A stretch of 64,000 bases of DNA from Ignavibacteriales bacterium (lineage in GTDB: Bacteria > Bacteroidota > Ignavibacteria > UBA10030 > SZUA-254). How positions within the stretch are numbered: the first letter of the stretch is position 1; the number at the start of each line of letters is the position of its first letter. Positions 18,563 to 28,576 of the stretch are shown here, piece by piece. Made by a program: the position numbers and the translations under genes. Location: positions 62,001-126,000 of the forward strand of contig JACRMQ010000008.1 of assembly GCA_016214905.1 (NCBI GenBank), read 5' to 3'. The notes under the pieces were generated by a model that worked only from the letters and a program-made list of their open reading frames with translations, did no database searches and was not told the origin of the DNA.

Positions 18563-19951
18563 TTAATTGTTCACAGTTGATAATTGTTTAATCAATTTTT
18601 CCGAATATTTCCAGATATCACCCGCGCCCATCATGATCACAATATCGTTCTTCTTCAAAACCGACTTCAAATAATTCGGTAATTCATTTTTATCGGGAAC
18701 ATAATGAGCATTTTTATGACCGTATTGCTTGGCGGCATCAATTATCATCTCACCGGTGATACCTTGTATCGGTTCTTCTCGTGCCGGATATACATCAGTA
18801 ACAACGAGCACATCGGCGAGTAAAAATGCTTTCGCGAACTCTTCACAAAAATCACGCGTGCGTGAGTACAGATGCGGTTGAAAAACACACACCGTTCTGC
18901 GCCGCCACCCCGCTTTAACGCCTGCGAGCGTAACTTTACACTCGGTTGGATGGTGCGCGTAATCATCATACACGCTGATACCGTTGATTTCTCCGCGTAA
19001 TTCCCATCTCCGAATAACACCTGTGAATTTTTCGATACCGGATTTCACTTTTTCAAACGGAATCCCGAGTTCAAGACTAACAGTGATTGCCGCCAGTGCA
19101 TTTTGAACATTATGTTTACCGGGAACCTGCAGAATAATTTTCCCCAATTCAATATTATTCCGGAGAACCGTAAATGTAACAGTGTGATTTTTATGAGATA
19201 TATCAACCGCTTGCACATCTGCCTGAGGATTGATACCGTAACTGATGACTTTTTTCTGACTCAATTTCGGCATAATGTCCTGCAATGCCGGCTCATCAAG
19301 ACAGAGTACAACAAATCCATAAAAAGGAATTTTATTCGCGAATTGAATGAATGCACCTTTTATATCTTCCAGATCGCGGTAGCAATCAAGATGATCTGTT
19401 TCAAGTGTAGTGAGCACTGCTATTGTCGGGGTAATTGAAAGAAACGATCTGTCGAACTCATCCGCTTCAACAACGATAAAATCACCATGACCAAGTCGCG
19501 CATTTGAACCGCCGAAGCCGCTCAACCGCCCGCCAACGATTACAGTTGGATCGAAATTTCCTTCGAGCAAAACAAGACCAACCATGGATGTAGTGGTTGT
19601 TTTACCATGCGTGCCGGCGATTCCTATTCCATATTTCAGCCGCATTACTTCTGCAAGCATCTCTGCCCGCCTGATAACCGGTATTTTTCGTTTTTGCGCT
19701 TCGATAATTTCAGGATTATCAAAGGTGACTGCCGATGAATACACGAGTGCATCAACGTTGGCGGAAACATTAGACGATTTATGCCCATCGAAAATATCCG
19801 CGCCTAATTTTTGAAGCCGTTCTGTTATCTCGCTTAGTTGCTTGTCGGAACCGGACACTTGAAATCCCTGGTCGAGCAATATTTCTGCAATGCCGCTCAT
19901 ACCGATACCGCCGATGCCGACAAAATGTATTTTTTTAATTGAACTGAACAT
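18563..19951 (-). CDS. murC: UDP-N-acetylmuramate--L-alanine ligase MurC
   Basis: 462 residues with N-terminal nucleotide-binding loop HFVGIGGIGMSGIAE, the Mur ligase ATP loop GTHGKTTTTSM, EADEFDRSFL, and the C-terminal DDYAHHPTE block typical of MurC. It adds the first amino acid (L-Ala) to UDP-MurNAc in the cytoplasm. It resumes the dcw series after the two inserted genes of unknown role (TSUP and PH-like). Confidence 0.98.
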   Translation of the reverse strand: MFSSIKKIHFVGIGGIGMSGIAEILLDQGFQVSGSDKQLSEITERLQKLGADIFDGHKSSNVSANVDALVYSSAVTFDNPEIIEAQKRKIPVIRRAEMLAEVMRLKYGIGIAGTHGKTTTTSMVGLVLLEGNFDPTVIVGGRLSGFGGSNARLGHGDFIVVEADEFDRSFLSITPTIAVLTTLETDHLDCYRDLEDIKGAFIQFANKIPFYGFVVLCLDEPALQDIMPKLSQKKVISYGINPQADVQAVDISHKNHTVTFTVLRNNIELGKIILQVPGKHNVQNALAAITVSLELGIPFEKVKSGIEKFTGVIRRWELRGEINGISVYDDYAHHPTECKVTLAGVKAGWRRRTVCVFQPHLYSRTRDFCEEFAKAFLLADVLVVTDVYPAREEPIQGITGEMIIDAAKQYGHKNAHYVPDKNELPNYLKSVLKKNDIVIMMGAGDIWKYSEKLIKQLSTVNN

Positions 19952-19998
19952 AATTGAAACTATCGATTTATTTTAAAATTTTATTATGCTGAAATATT

Positions 19999-20361
19999 TT
20001 ATTTACCGATGATCATTTTAATCGATATCAACAACAACGCAACACCGAAAACTTTACGCAGTGTGTCGGGAGAAAGTTGATTCGCAATATAACCGCCGAT
20101 AAATCCGCCGAAGAAAAATCCGATGCACAGTATGCCTGCTACCTTCAAATCAACGTGACCTGCGTTGTAATATTGAATAGCCGCTAATATCCCGATCGGC
20201 GGTATGAGCATCGCAAGCGTGGTTCCTTGAGCCATATGCTGTTGCCATCCGAAAATGAAAACAAGCGCCGGTATAATGATGATCGCGCCGCCAATTCCAA
20301 GTAATCCGGCGAGAGTTCCACCTACGAGTCCGAGAAGAATATATTGAACTGTTTGCGTCAT
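19999..20361 (-). CDS. Half-length TauE/SafE (TSUP) family membrane protein inserted in the dcw cluster
   Basis: 120 residues with four hydrophobic segments, i.e. one repeat of the normally eight-helix TSUP anion-exporter family. The hallmark GLLGIGGAIIIIPALV occurs at residues about 20-35, with FFFGGFIGGYIANQLS later. The ATG at 20361 has GAAAGG just upstream; the in-frame TTG at 20376 overlaps that site and is rejected. Half-length TSUP proteins are known and probably dimerise. Families transport sulfite, sulfonates or other organic anions. Its place between murG and murC, same strand and tight spacing, is unusual. Confidence 0.78.
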   Translation of the reverse strand: MTQTVQYILLGLVGGTLAGLLGIGGAIIIIPALVFIFGWQQHMAQGTTLAMLIPPIGILAAIQYYNAGHVDLKVAGILCIGFFFGGFIGGYIANQLSPDTLRKVFGVALLLISIKMIIGK

Positions 20362-20385
20362 AAATTTACCTTTCAAAATATTTTA

Positions 20386-20892
20386 TCATCGTATCCCCAA
20401 AACAGGTCTCTTACCTCTCGGTACTAACTCTGCGATACGATGCATTTCCTGAAGCAGCTCTTTATCCCGTTCATATCTTCCTATTCTGATTCGGAATAAT
20501 CTTCTTCTGCTTTTCGATTTAAAGACAACAACCTGAGATGCACCCGCCGTTTGAACCTGCCGTTCGCGCCCGATGTGCATCCATTCGATATCAGATAGCA
20601 AGATTTCCTGATTTCTGTATTTATTGTGGAAAATAATTCTATCGGGACCGACAATCAGTTTACGATCGCGTGCACGATTCAATAATAACACGATAAATGA
20701 AATTATCACGAAAAGGATGATAATGTATAACAACGGATCTGTAACTAATGTCGGCAGCTTATCAAAATCAAACGTCCCTCGCACACCGGAATATATTATT
20801 AAAGTGACAAGGTACAATAACGACTGCTGATAATAAAAGTCGAGCTTATATTTAAATATTTTCGCGCCGCTAGTTATCGGTTGATTTTCCAT
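20386..20892 (-). CDS. Two-helix membrane protein with PH-like domain
   Basis: 168 residues from the ATG at 20892, preceded by AGGT; an upstream TTG at 20904 in frame is less favoured. Two membrane helices lie at about 22-42 and 55-75 (LYIIILFVIISFIVLLL). The C-terminal 90 residues are beta-rich and charged (LIVGPDRIIFHNKYRNQEILLSDIEWMHIG), resembling the bacterial PH-like fold used by several small envelope proteins. The gene overlaps the end of murG by 23 bp, so it is translationally tied to the cell-wall cluster. I do not recognise a named family, and function is unknown. Confidence 0.6.
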   Translation of the reverse strand: MENQPITSGAKIFKYKLDFYYQQSLLYLVTLIIYSGVRGTFDFDKLPTLVTDPLLYIIILFVIISFIVLLLNRARDRKLIVGPDRIIFHNKYRNQEILLSDIEWMHIGRERQVQTAGASQVVVFKSKSRRRLFRIRIGRYERDKELLQEMHRIAELVPRGKRPVLGIR

Positions 20893-21991
20893 ACGTACCT
20901 GCAAGAGTGATTATTCTTTTTGCTATTTTCGCAGCAGCATCCGGTTTCCCGAATTTTTTACTTTTCGCACTCATTTCAGTCATAACTTGACTGTCCAAAA
21001 TTTTCTTCAACGCCGCATCAAGTCCTATTAATAATTTTGAATCATCTACAACCAGAGCAGCCCCGGCGGCGGCAAGCGAACGGGCATTTTCAGTTTGATG
21101 ATCTGCTGTGGCGTAAGGATACGGCACAAGTATTGCCGGCTTGCCCAGTCTGGTCAACTCGGCTATCGTGGTAGCGCCCGCGCGTGAAATTACAACATCT
21201 GCAACACAATACGCGTAATCCATACGTTCGATAAACGGATTCACTGAAACTGTTTGTGCGCCGAACGATTTTTTTATATCACTATAAGTCGAAAAATTGT
21301 CGGCTCCGGTTTGCCATATTACACGAGATCCTGTCTCAACTAACTGGGGCAGAAATTTTTCAATCGCACGATTGATGGTTTCGGCGCCAAGACTGCCGCC
21401 TAAAACAAGAATCGTTTTTCTCTTATCTTCCGATTCGAATCCAAAATATTTCATAGCCGCATTCATATCGACATCTTCAAGCAATCCGCGCGTCGGATTG
21501 CCGGTCAGATAAACATTATTCATTCCGGTGAAATATTTCATCGATTGCTCAAATGTCAGATGAATTTCATCTACGCGCGGTGCCAACAACCGGGTGGTCA
21601 CACCGGGATAACTATTTTGTTCCTGAATAAGCGTTGGTACGCCAAGGTAAACAGCCATTCTCAGAACGGGACCCGAAACATAACCGCCCGTTCCCACAAC
21701 GACATGGGGTTTAATATTTTTCAAGATAGAATATGTTTGAAATATTGACACAATTAATTTTATCGGAAATATAATATTCTTCAATTTTAATCTTCGTTGA
21801 AAACCGCTTATCCAGATGGTTCGAAAACCATATCCGGTTTGCGGTACCAAGCGTGCTTCAATTTTATCGGCAGTTCCGACGAATGTAATTTCGATCGACG
21901 GCTCTATTTTTTTTAATTCATCTGCGATAGCAATCGCAGGAAACAAATGACCGCCTGTACCGCCGCCGGCGAACATAACACGCAGAGCCAA
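20870..21991 (-). CDS. murG: UDP-GlcNAc:lipid I transferase MurG
   Basis: 373 residues. The N-terminal G-loop MFAGGGTGGHLFPAIA, VVGTGGYVSGP, EQNSYPG, LVLGGSLGA, the SRAGATTIAEL motif and PYPYATADHQ are all in place for this GT-B glycosyltransferase. It converts lipid I to lipid II at the inner membrane face. The start is TTG at 21991, one base after the ftsW stop, and AAAGG in the end of ftsW serves as binding site. An internal ATG five codons later would shorten the first strand. Confidence 0.97.
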   Translation of the reverse strand: MALRVMFAGGGTGGHLFPAIAIADELKKIEPSIEITFVGTADKIEARLVPQTGYGFRTIWISGFQRRLKLKNIIFPIKLIVSIFQTYSILKNIKPHVVVGTGGYVSGPVLRMAVYLGVPTLIQEQNSYPGVTTRLLAPRVDEIHLTFEQSMKYFTGMNNVYLTGNPTRGLLEDVDMNAAMKYFGFESEDKRKTILVLGGSLGAETINRAIEKFLPQLVETGSRVIWQTGADNFSTYSDIKKSFGAQTVSVNPFIERMDYAYCVADVVISRAGATTIAELTRLGKPAILVPYPYATADHQTENARSLAAAGAALVVDDSKLLIGLDAALKKILDSQVMTEMSAKSKKFGKPDAAAKIAKRIITLAGTYGKSTDN

Positions 21992-21992
21992 A

Positions 21993-23162
21993 CTAATACA
22001 CCTTTCTCAATTCAATATTATCAGCATCCACCGATCCTATAACCGGAACTTCTCTGGCGCGCGGATGAAGTTCAGTGTGAGCGGAAATATTGAGTAAAAC
22101 ACCGATAGCACAGGCGGAGAAAATCATCGACGAACCGCCGTAACTCACAAACGGCATCGGTAATCCGGTTGTGGGTAAAATTCCGAGCGTAACACCCGCG
22201 TTAATTAATGCGTACAGCGTAATCGACCACGTTATTGCGAGCGCAAGATATTTACTGAATATATCAGGAGCGTTTTTTGAAATTTTTAATCCGCGTATCA
22301 TGATATAGAAAAAAAGACCAAGGAAAAATATTGTTCCTAAAAATCCATACTCTTCACCAACAATCGAAAACACAAAATCGCCATACGATTCTGGTAAAAA
22401 GAAATCGCGTTGTTTACTTTCACCGGGACCGACACCGAAAATTCCACCATTACCAAAACCCAAAATCGATTGCCACGGCTGGTAATTCGATTGCGCTGTT
22501 CCACTGCTCACACCACCGAGGAAATCGGTGACACGCCTGAGCCGGTATTCTGCACTCACCAAATAAATACCGATAACCGGCAATAATATTGCGAATGTCA
22601 GGAAGAGGTGTTTCATCCTTACATTTCCTGCGAACAGCAGAATCATGCTCAATCCGAATATCATTGCACCCATGCTGAAGTTCGGTTGAGCCATCACGAG
22701 CGCCGTTACGATTCCCACCCAGAAGATCATTGGATAATATCCGCGGCGAAGATCGTCAATTATTTCCTGTTTCGATGCGATGAGTACACTCAAATGAAAC
22801 AACAACGCATACTTCGCAAACTCCGAGGGTTGAAATCCTATGCTGTTTATTCGAATCCACCTTGTAGCTCCTTTAGATACAACTCCTAATACAAGCGTAA
22901 AGAACAGCATCGCTACGGCGAGGATAAGAGCATATTTCGTAAACCGTCGAATCACTTTATAATCAAATCGAATAAAAAAGAACATTCCGAAAATACCCAT
23001 TAAAACTTTAATCGCATGACTCGTCAGCATTTTTTCACTGTCGCCCATTTTCACCTGCGCATACGAAGCCGAGGCACTGTAAACTATGCCTAAACTCAAC
23101 AACATCAATGTGAGCACAGCCGACATCAGCCAAAAATCTATATGATTGCGATGTTCATTCAT
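21993..23162 (-). CDS. ftsW: Lipid II flippase/SEDS glycosyltransferase FtsW
   Basis: 389 residues with about ten membrane helices. SEDS motifs are present: GATRWIRINSIGFQPSEFAK, LLVAQPNFS-type segment (VMAQPNFSMG), FGNGGIFGVGPGESKQR, FSIVGEEYGFLG, and the C-terminal MPFVSYGGSSM. It polymerises septal glycan with the adjacent FtsI-type transpeptidase. It lies between murD and murG with gaps of 5 and 1 bp. Confidence 0.97.
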   Translation of the reverse strand: MNEHRNHIDFWLMSAVLTLMLLSLGIVYSASASYAQVKMGDSEKMLTSHAIKVLMGIFGMFFFIRFDYKVIRRFTKYALILAVAMLFFTLVLGVVSKGATRWIRINSIGFQPSEFAKYALLFHLSVLIASKQEIIDDLRRGYYPMIFWVGIVTALVMAQPNFSMGAMIFGLSMILLFAGNVRMKHLFLTFAILLPVIGIYLVSAEYRLRRVTDFLGGVSSGTAQSNYQPWQSILGFGNGGIFGVGPGESKQRDFFLPESYGDFVFSIVGEEYGFLGTIFFLGLFFYIMIRGLKISKNAPDIFSKYLALAITWSITLYALINAGVTLGILPTTGLPMPFVSYGGSSMIFSACAIGVLLNISAHTELHPRAREVPVIGSVDADNIELRKVY

Positions 23163-23167
23163 GAATA

Positions 23168-24544
23168 TTAAATCAATGCCTTTACAATTTCTTTAAAAAT
23201 CTGGCCACGGTGTTCGTAATTTTGAAACCAATCGAATGATGCACAAGCGGGTGATAATAAAACAATATCTCCGGATGACGCAAGTTTCCGAGCTTCATCA
23301 ACAGCTTGTTGCATCGAAGATGCAATAACAACTTTCTTCAATCCGGAAAATGCATCTTTCACTTTACCTGCCGATTCTCCAATTGCGATAACCGCTTTAA
23401 CATGTTTCTTCAGCGGTTCAAACAATTTAGTATAATCGTTCCCTTTATCTCTGCCTCCAATCATCACAACAATTGGTTCTTCATATGCTTGCAGGGCATA
23501 CCAAACAGAATCGACGTTGGTCGCTTTTGAATCATTGATATATTTTACACCATCCAATTCTCTGACGAATTCCAATCTGTGTTCCACTCCGGGAAAAGTC
23601 TTCAACGTCGATCTGATGCTTGCCGGGTTTATATTCATCAATCGCGCTGCTAAAATAGCTGCCATTGAATTATAGAGATTGTGGATTCCCCTTATCTTTA
23701 TATCATCGGCATTAAATATTTCGATTTCTTTACCATCAATCGCAATAGCAACTTTATTATCTTTGACGAATGCACCTTCGCGAAACTCTTTTTCGATCCC
23801 GAACGGCATTCTGCGAACATTATTTGACGCTAACTTATCTACCGCCTTCCGGGTATTAATATCATCATGATTATAAATGAGATAATCATTCTTATTTTGA
23901 TTCTTAAAGATTCTACATTTTGAATCGATGTATTTTTGGAGATTGTTTTCATACCGATCGAGATGATCGGGAGTTATATTGAGCAAAATAGAAATATGCG
24001 GATGAAATGTATCGATATAATCCAACTGAAAACTACTTACCTCAAGAATTGCTACCGCATCATTCTGCAATTCACCCGCAAAACAGGCAAACGCTTTCCC
24101 GATATTTCCACCAACCGACACATTTCTACCGGCATCGCTGAAAATATTACCGATCAAAGAGGTTGTGGTTGTTTTACCGTTTGTGCCTGTAACCGCCACG
24201 ATCGGTGCCCTACAAAACCAGCTGGAAACCTCTAACTCTGAAAATATTTTTAAACCACGCTTCGATGCTTCTATAACTATCGGTGATGTTGATGGAACAC
24301 CGGGGCTCAGCACCAGCATTCTTGAATCATAAACCTTATCGGTGTGACCGCCGGTTTCGTACTCGATCTTATTATTTTTAAGAGATATGATCGCATCCGC
24401 CAGTTTGGTAGAATCGCCGTTATCGCTGACAAAAGGAATTGCGCCATTACTCCTTAGTAACTCCGCAACAGCGATACCGCTCCGAGCCATACCCAAAATG
24501 CTGACTTTTTCACCTTTCACAATATTTTTTTGAATTTCATCCAT
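23168..24544 (-). CDS. murD: UDP-MurNAc-L-Ala--D-glutamate ligase MurD
   Basis: 458 residues with N-terminal SILGMARSGIAVAELL, the ATP loop VTGTNGKTTTTSLIG, LEVSSFQLD, NITPDHLDRY, and the C-terminal INDSKATN and LLSPACASFDWFQNYEHRG blocks that identify MurD. It adds D-Glu to the growing peptide stem. Gap of 6 bp after mraY and 5 bp before ftsW. Confidence 0.98.
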   Translation of the reverse strand: MDEIQKNIVKGEKVSILGMARSGIAVAELLRSNGAIPFVSDNGDSTKLADAIISLKNNKIEYETGGHTDKVYDSRMLVLSPGVPSTSPIVIEASKRGLKIFSELEVSSWFCRAPIVAVTGTNGKTTTTSLIGNIFSDAGRNVSVGGNIGKAFACFAGELQNDAVAILEVSSFQLDYIDTFHPHISILLNITPDHLDRYENNLQKYIDSKCRIFKNQNKNDYLIYNHDDINTRKAVDKLASNNVRRMPFGIEKEFREGAFVKDNKVAIAIDGKEIEIFNADDIKIRGIHNLYNSMAAILAARLMNINPASIRSTLKTFPGVEHRLEFVRELDGVKYINDSKATNVDSVWYALQAYEEPIVVMIGGRDKGNDYTKLFEPLKKHVKAVIAIGESAGKVKDAFSGLKKVVIASSMQQAVDEARKLASSGDIVLLSPACASFDWFQNYEHRGQIFKEIVKALI

Positions 24545-24550
24545 CTATCG

Positions 24551-25675
24551 TCATCGAACTTTGAACGTTGCCAAACTCAAAATCATTAATAAAATCGCAA
24601 TTATATAGAAACGTGTTACAATTTTTGGTTCGGGCCAACCGAGCATTTCAAAATGGTGGTGAAGCGGAGCCATTTTGAAAATCCTTTTACCTTCACCATA
24701 CTTTCTTTTTGTATACTTAAAATAGGTTCTTTGAATAATTACCGAAATCGTTTCAACTAAAAATACACCGCCAAGAGTTGGGAGGAGTAATTCTTTTTTT
24801 ATCAAAACACAAAGTGCCCCTATCGCACCGCCAAGAGCTAAAGAACCGGTGTCACCCATAAATACCTGAGCGGGGTATGCGTTGAACCAAAGGAAACCGA
24901 GCGAAGCACCCACTAATGCCGCGCAATAAATGCTTAACTCCGCATTCCCGCGCAGAAATGGAATGGTTAGATACTGACTGAGATCGGCGCGACCCGAAAT
25001 ATAAGTAATCACGGCAAGCGTAATTCCAACAATACAAACAAGTCCGGCAGCTAATCCGTCTAAACCGTCTGTTAAATTTACCGCGTTACTTGTTGCGGTT
25101 ATTATAAAAATCACCATGGGAATATATAAGATTCCGAAATCAAGCTCCATGTTCTTGAAGAACGGCATGGTGGTGCTCGATTTCAATTTCCAAAGATCAA
25201 CATCGATCCAGTGAGGGAAAAAATATATCACTCCACCCACAATCAGTCCAACAATTATTTGACCGGCGAGTTTGTATTCTTCAATCAATCCTTTTCTTTT
25301 TTTCTTCACTACCTTGAGATAATCGTCTAAAAAACCGACCGCTCCTAATGCTGCTGTTACGAAAATAATCAACCACACATAACCGTTTTTCAAATCTGCC
25401 CAAAGAAGTGCAGGAATCAGGATCGCGCCAAGTATAATCAGCCCGCCCATCGTTGGAGTACCAGCTTTACTCAAGTGTGTTTTAGGTGCTTCAACTTTTG
25501 CCGATTCACCGATTTGATGTTTCTTCAAAAGCCGTATCACTTTCGGTCCCAACCAAAACGCTATTATCAAAGCGGTTACTGCCGCAGCACCTGCCCGGAA
25601 CGAAATATATTTGAATATTCCGAATCCCGGTGGATGTAATACCCGATTAATATATTCCAGCAGATAATAAAGCAT
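24551..25675 (-). CDS. mraY: Phospho-MurNAc-pentapeptide translocase MraY
   Basis: 374 residues with about ten membrane helices. Catalytic motifs are GFLDDYLKVVKK (the Asp pair), NAVNLTDGLDGLAAG, VFMGDTGSLALGG, and MAPLHHHFEMLGW with the His-rich loop. It transfers phospho-MurNAc-pentapeptide to undecaprenyl phosphate to make lipid I. The first 20 residues (LLEYINRVLHPPGFGIFKYISFR) are slightly divergent, but the start ATG gives normal length. Confidence 0.98.
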   Translation of the reverse strand: MLYYLLEYINRVLHPPGFGIFKYISFRAGAAAVTALIIAFWLGPKVIRLLKKHQIGESAKVEAPKTHLSKAGTPTMGGLIILGAILIPALLWADLKNGYVWLIIFVTAALGAVGFLDDYLKVVKKKRKGLIEEYKLAGQIIVGLIVGGVIYFFPHWIDVDLWKLKSSTTMPFFKNMELDFGILYIPMVIFIITATSNAVNLTDGLDGLAAGLVCIVGITLAVITYISGRADLSQYLTIPFLRGNAELSIYCAALVGASLGFLWFNAYPAQVFMGDTGSLALGGAIGALCVLIKKELLLPTLGGVFLVETISVIIQRTYFKYTKRKYGEGKRIFKMAPLHHHFEMLGWPEPKIVTRFYIIAILLMILSLATFKVR

Positions 25676-25679
25676 TGAT

Positions 25680-27071
25680 TTACACTCTTCCTCTCTTTAA
25701 TCTTTCTGAGAGAAATATGACAACATCTTCCATTTTCATTCCGCGGGATCCTTTCACCAGGATCAGATCGCCTTTTGAAATTAACTCCGATGCGAATTCG
25801 GCTAATATGTTTTTTTGATCGTAATGATATTTCAATTTCACGGATGAATTATCGTGAATAAACTTTGACATATCTCCATAAGTTAAAAGATAATCGAATT
25901 TATTTTGCGTTACAGCTTTACCGATTTTTTTGTGTTCGTTTATCGCCGAATCTCCGAGCTCGAGCATATCGCCAAGAATTAATATTTTTTTACCTTTACA
26001 TTTAATAGCATCAACAGTTTCTAATGCCGAGATCATCGAATCGGAGTTAGCGTTATATGTATCGTTGATTATTGTAACAGTCCCGAATTTTAAGATTTCC
26101 ATTCTTTTATTCACGCTACGAAAATGATTTAGCGCTTTGGCAATTTTCGTCTCGGGAACACCAAATTCCAAACCTATAGCAGCCGCCGAAAGAGCATTCT
26201 TCATTGTATGCATACCCGGCACCGAAAGTTTTATACTAAATTCTTTTTTCTTTCTATGCTTCACGCTGAAAGTTACGCACCCGGCCGAATCAACACTTTT
26301 CATCTTGCCTAAAACATCGGCGGCAGAATCATTGAAACCGAAGAATATTTTATCCGTTACTTTGTCCGCATTCTTGTTTATATGAGGATCATCAGTATTA
26401 ATAAATGCCTTCGATTTATCTTTCAGATAATCAAAAAGTTCACCCTCGGCGCGAGCAATGCCTTCAGTGGTTTTGAAAAATTCAAGATGTTCCGACCCGA
26501 TATTTGTAATCACGCCATGAGTCGGTTTTAAAATATCGCATAAATATTTTATCTCACCGAAGTGATTTGTACCGATCTCAATCACGGCTATCTCGTGCTT
26601 CCTTTTCAACCGGAACAACGTCTGCGGGACACCGATCTGGTTGTTTAAATTTCCCACTGTGCTAAGAACTGTATATTTTTCCCCGAGCACTTTGGCTGTC
26701 ATTTCTTTTGTTGTCGTTTTACCATTACTTCCCGCAATGGCGATTATCGGTATCTGAAATTTATCACGGTATAAAGATGCCAGCTCACCAAATGCTTTTA
26801 ATGAATCTTTCACGACAAGAACAGGTTTATTCAAATATTTACGCCTGTCTGCAAATGTATCGATGACTGCACATGCAGCACCCGCATTGAACGCATCAAC
26901 AACGAATTGATGTCCGTCGAACATCTCGCCTCTCAAGGCGATGAACAATTCATCCGTTTTCACCGTGCGCGAATCTGTTGAGACACCGCTGAATGATCGA
27001 ACTTCTATTGATTCGAAGTTGAACGCCGATTCATGTTCAATTTTCAATATGTCGCTTTGCTTAAGATTCAT
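25680..27071 (-). CDS. murF: UDP-MurNAc-tripeptide--D-Ala-D-Ala ligase MurF
   Basis: 463 residues. The N-terminal domain has SGVSTDSRTVKTDELFIALRGE; the ATP loop is IAGSNGKTTTKEM; NLNNQIGVPQTL, EIGTNHFGEI and DTYNANSDSM are MurF signatures. It completes UDP-MurNAc-pentapeptide. The ATG overlaps the murE stop by 4 bp, indicating translational coupling. Confidence 0.97.
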   Translation of the reverse strand: MNLKQSDILKIEHESAFNFESIEVRSFSGVSTDSRTVKTDELFIALRGEMFDGHQFVVDAFNAGAACAVIDTFADRRKYLNKPVLVVKDSLKAFGELASLYRDKFQIPIIAIAGSNGKTTTKEMTAKVLGEKYTVLSTVGNLNNQIGVPQTLFRLKRKHEIAVIEIGTNHFGEIKYLCDILKPTHGVITNIGSEHLEFFKTTEGIARAEGELFDYLKDKSKAFINTDDPHINKNADKVTDKIFFGFNDSAADVLGKMKSVDSAGCVTFSVKHRKKKEFSIKLSVPGMHTMKNALSAAAIGLEFGVPETKIAKALNHFRSVNKRMEILKFGTVTIINDTYNANSDSMISALETVDAIKCKGKKILILGDMLELGDSAINEHKKIGKAVTQNKFDYLLTYGDMSKFIHDNSSVKLKYHYDQKNILAEFASELISKGDLILVKGSRGMKMEDVVIFLSERLKRGRV

Positions 27072-28576
27072 ACTTGTAAATTCATGAATGAATCAACAAC
27101 CGCTTTATCGCTGAACGGAATTTTATTGTTTCCGATAATCTGATATTCTTCGTGCCCTTTTCCGGCGATCAGAATAACATCATTTTTTTTCGCGAAACCG
27201 ATTGCTTCCTTAATCGCTGTAGCCCGATCGGTATGCCGATAAACCTGCGCTTCCGGGTGAACACCTTTCATTATTTCATCAATTATTTTTTTAGGATCTT
27301 CATTCCGCGGATTATCGGAAGTTATAATCGTAATGTCACTAAGACGGGTTGCAACCTCTGCCATCTTAACTCTCTTCCCACGATCTCGATCTCCACCACA
27401 GCCAAATACCGTGATTATTTTATTCGATCGGTTAGTTTCGAATAAATCATGAATTGTGGATAGAACATTTTCCAAGGCATCGTGAGTGTGCGCATAATCG
27501 ATGATTGCAGTCCATCCAGTTTGCGAAATATATTGTTCGAATCTTCCTCTTACGGGACTAATATTTTTAATAGCGCCCTGTATGTCGCTAGCCGGAACAC
27601 CTATCGCCCGACACGCTGCATATGCGGCAAGAATATTGCTTAAATTAAACTTCCCGATTAATTTAGTTTCAATATCGATTTTTTTTTCATTGTCGATGAT
27701 GGTGAATCGGCTTCCTTCCATATTCATCCTGATATTGCTCGCGCGAACAGCGGCGTCACCGGATATTCCGTAGGTCAGCACCGATGCGTTTGTTCGGGAA
27801 ATTATTTTCATACCCCATTCGTTATCAGCATTTAAAATTGCATGGGATGATGAAGATAGATTATCAAACAAAATAACTTTGGATTTAAAATATTCATCCA
27901 TCGATTTATGATAATCCAGATGATCCTGCGTAAGATTTGTGAAAACAGCCACACTAAAATCTATTCCATGAACCCTGTTTTGGTGAAGCGCGTGCGAAGA
28001 AACTTCCATCACTGCATACTCACAATTACCTTTCACCATTTTATCCAACAAAGCATGAAGCTCCAGCGATTCCGGAGTTGTATGTGTGGCGGGAAATACT
28101 TCATCGCCAATTCGGTAATCGATAGTCCCTATGAGACCGGTTTTTTTTCCCGTTGCTTCCAGAATCGATTTTATCAAATGCGCTGAAGTGGTTTTACCGT
28201 TAGTTCCGGTTATTCCGATTATTTTTAATTTGGAAGAAGGGTTGTGATAATAATTCGAGGCGATCTGAGCAAGTGCGAGCCGGCTATTGGGTACAACCAC
28301 CTTCATCACACCTTTGTGAAGAAAATAAGAATCGGGCAGGAGCGTGTCATTCTCTAAAACGATACAGATTGCACCGCGCTCCACTGCATCTTCGATAAAT
28401 TTATGCCCATCCGATGTTGTTCCACGAATCGCGATGAATAAATCACCGTGCGTGATATTCCGTGAATCATATTGGATTCTATTTATTTCAATTTCCTGAG
28501 TCGGTGTCATATGTCCATATATCAGATGGAACATTTTGGTGACCGTTACATCGCTGATGATTTCAGAAAACTTCAT
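27068..28576 (-). CDS. murE: UDP-MurNAc-dipeptide--2,6-diaminopimelate ligase MurE
   Basis: 502 residues from the ATG at 28576, which overlaps the ftsI stop as ATGA. The frame stays open further upstream, but those residues are the shifted end of ftsI. Motifs: YDSRNITHGDLFIAIRG, TGTNGKTTSAHLI, EVSSHALHQNRV, FTNLTQDHLDYH, and SDNPRNEDP. The DNPR block is the residue set associated with meso-diaminopimelate rather than lysine, so the stem peptide is probably of the DAP type. Confidence 0.97.
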   Translation of the reverse strand: MKFSEIISDVTVTKMFHLIYGHMTPTQEIEINRIQYDSRNITHGDLFIAIRGTTSDGHKFIEDAVERGAICIVLENDTLLPDSYFLHKGVMKVVVPNSRLALAQIASNYYHNPSSKLKIIGITGTNGKTTSAHLIKSILEATGKKTGLIGTIDYRIGDEVFPATHTTPESLELHALLDKMVKGNCEYAVMEVSSHALHQNRVHGIDFSVAVFTNLTQDHLDYHKSMDEYFKSKVILFDNLSSSSHAILNADNEWGMKIISRTNASVLTYGISGDAAVRASNIRMNMEGSRFTIIDNEKKIDIETKLIGKFNLSNILAAYAACRAIGVPASDIQGAIKNISPVRGRFEQYISQTGWTAIIDYAHTHDALENVLSTIHDLFETNRSNKIITVFGCGGDRDRGKRVKMAEVATRLSDITIITSDNPRNEDPKKIIDEIMKGVHPEAQVYRHTDRATAIKEAIGFAKKNDVILIAGKGHEEYQIIGNNKIPFSDKAVVDSFMNLQV

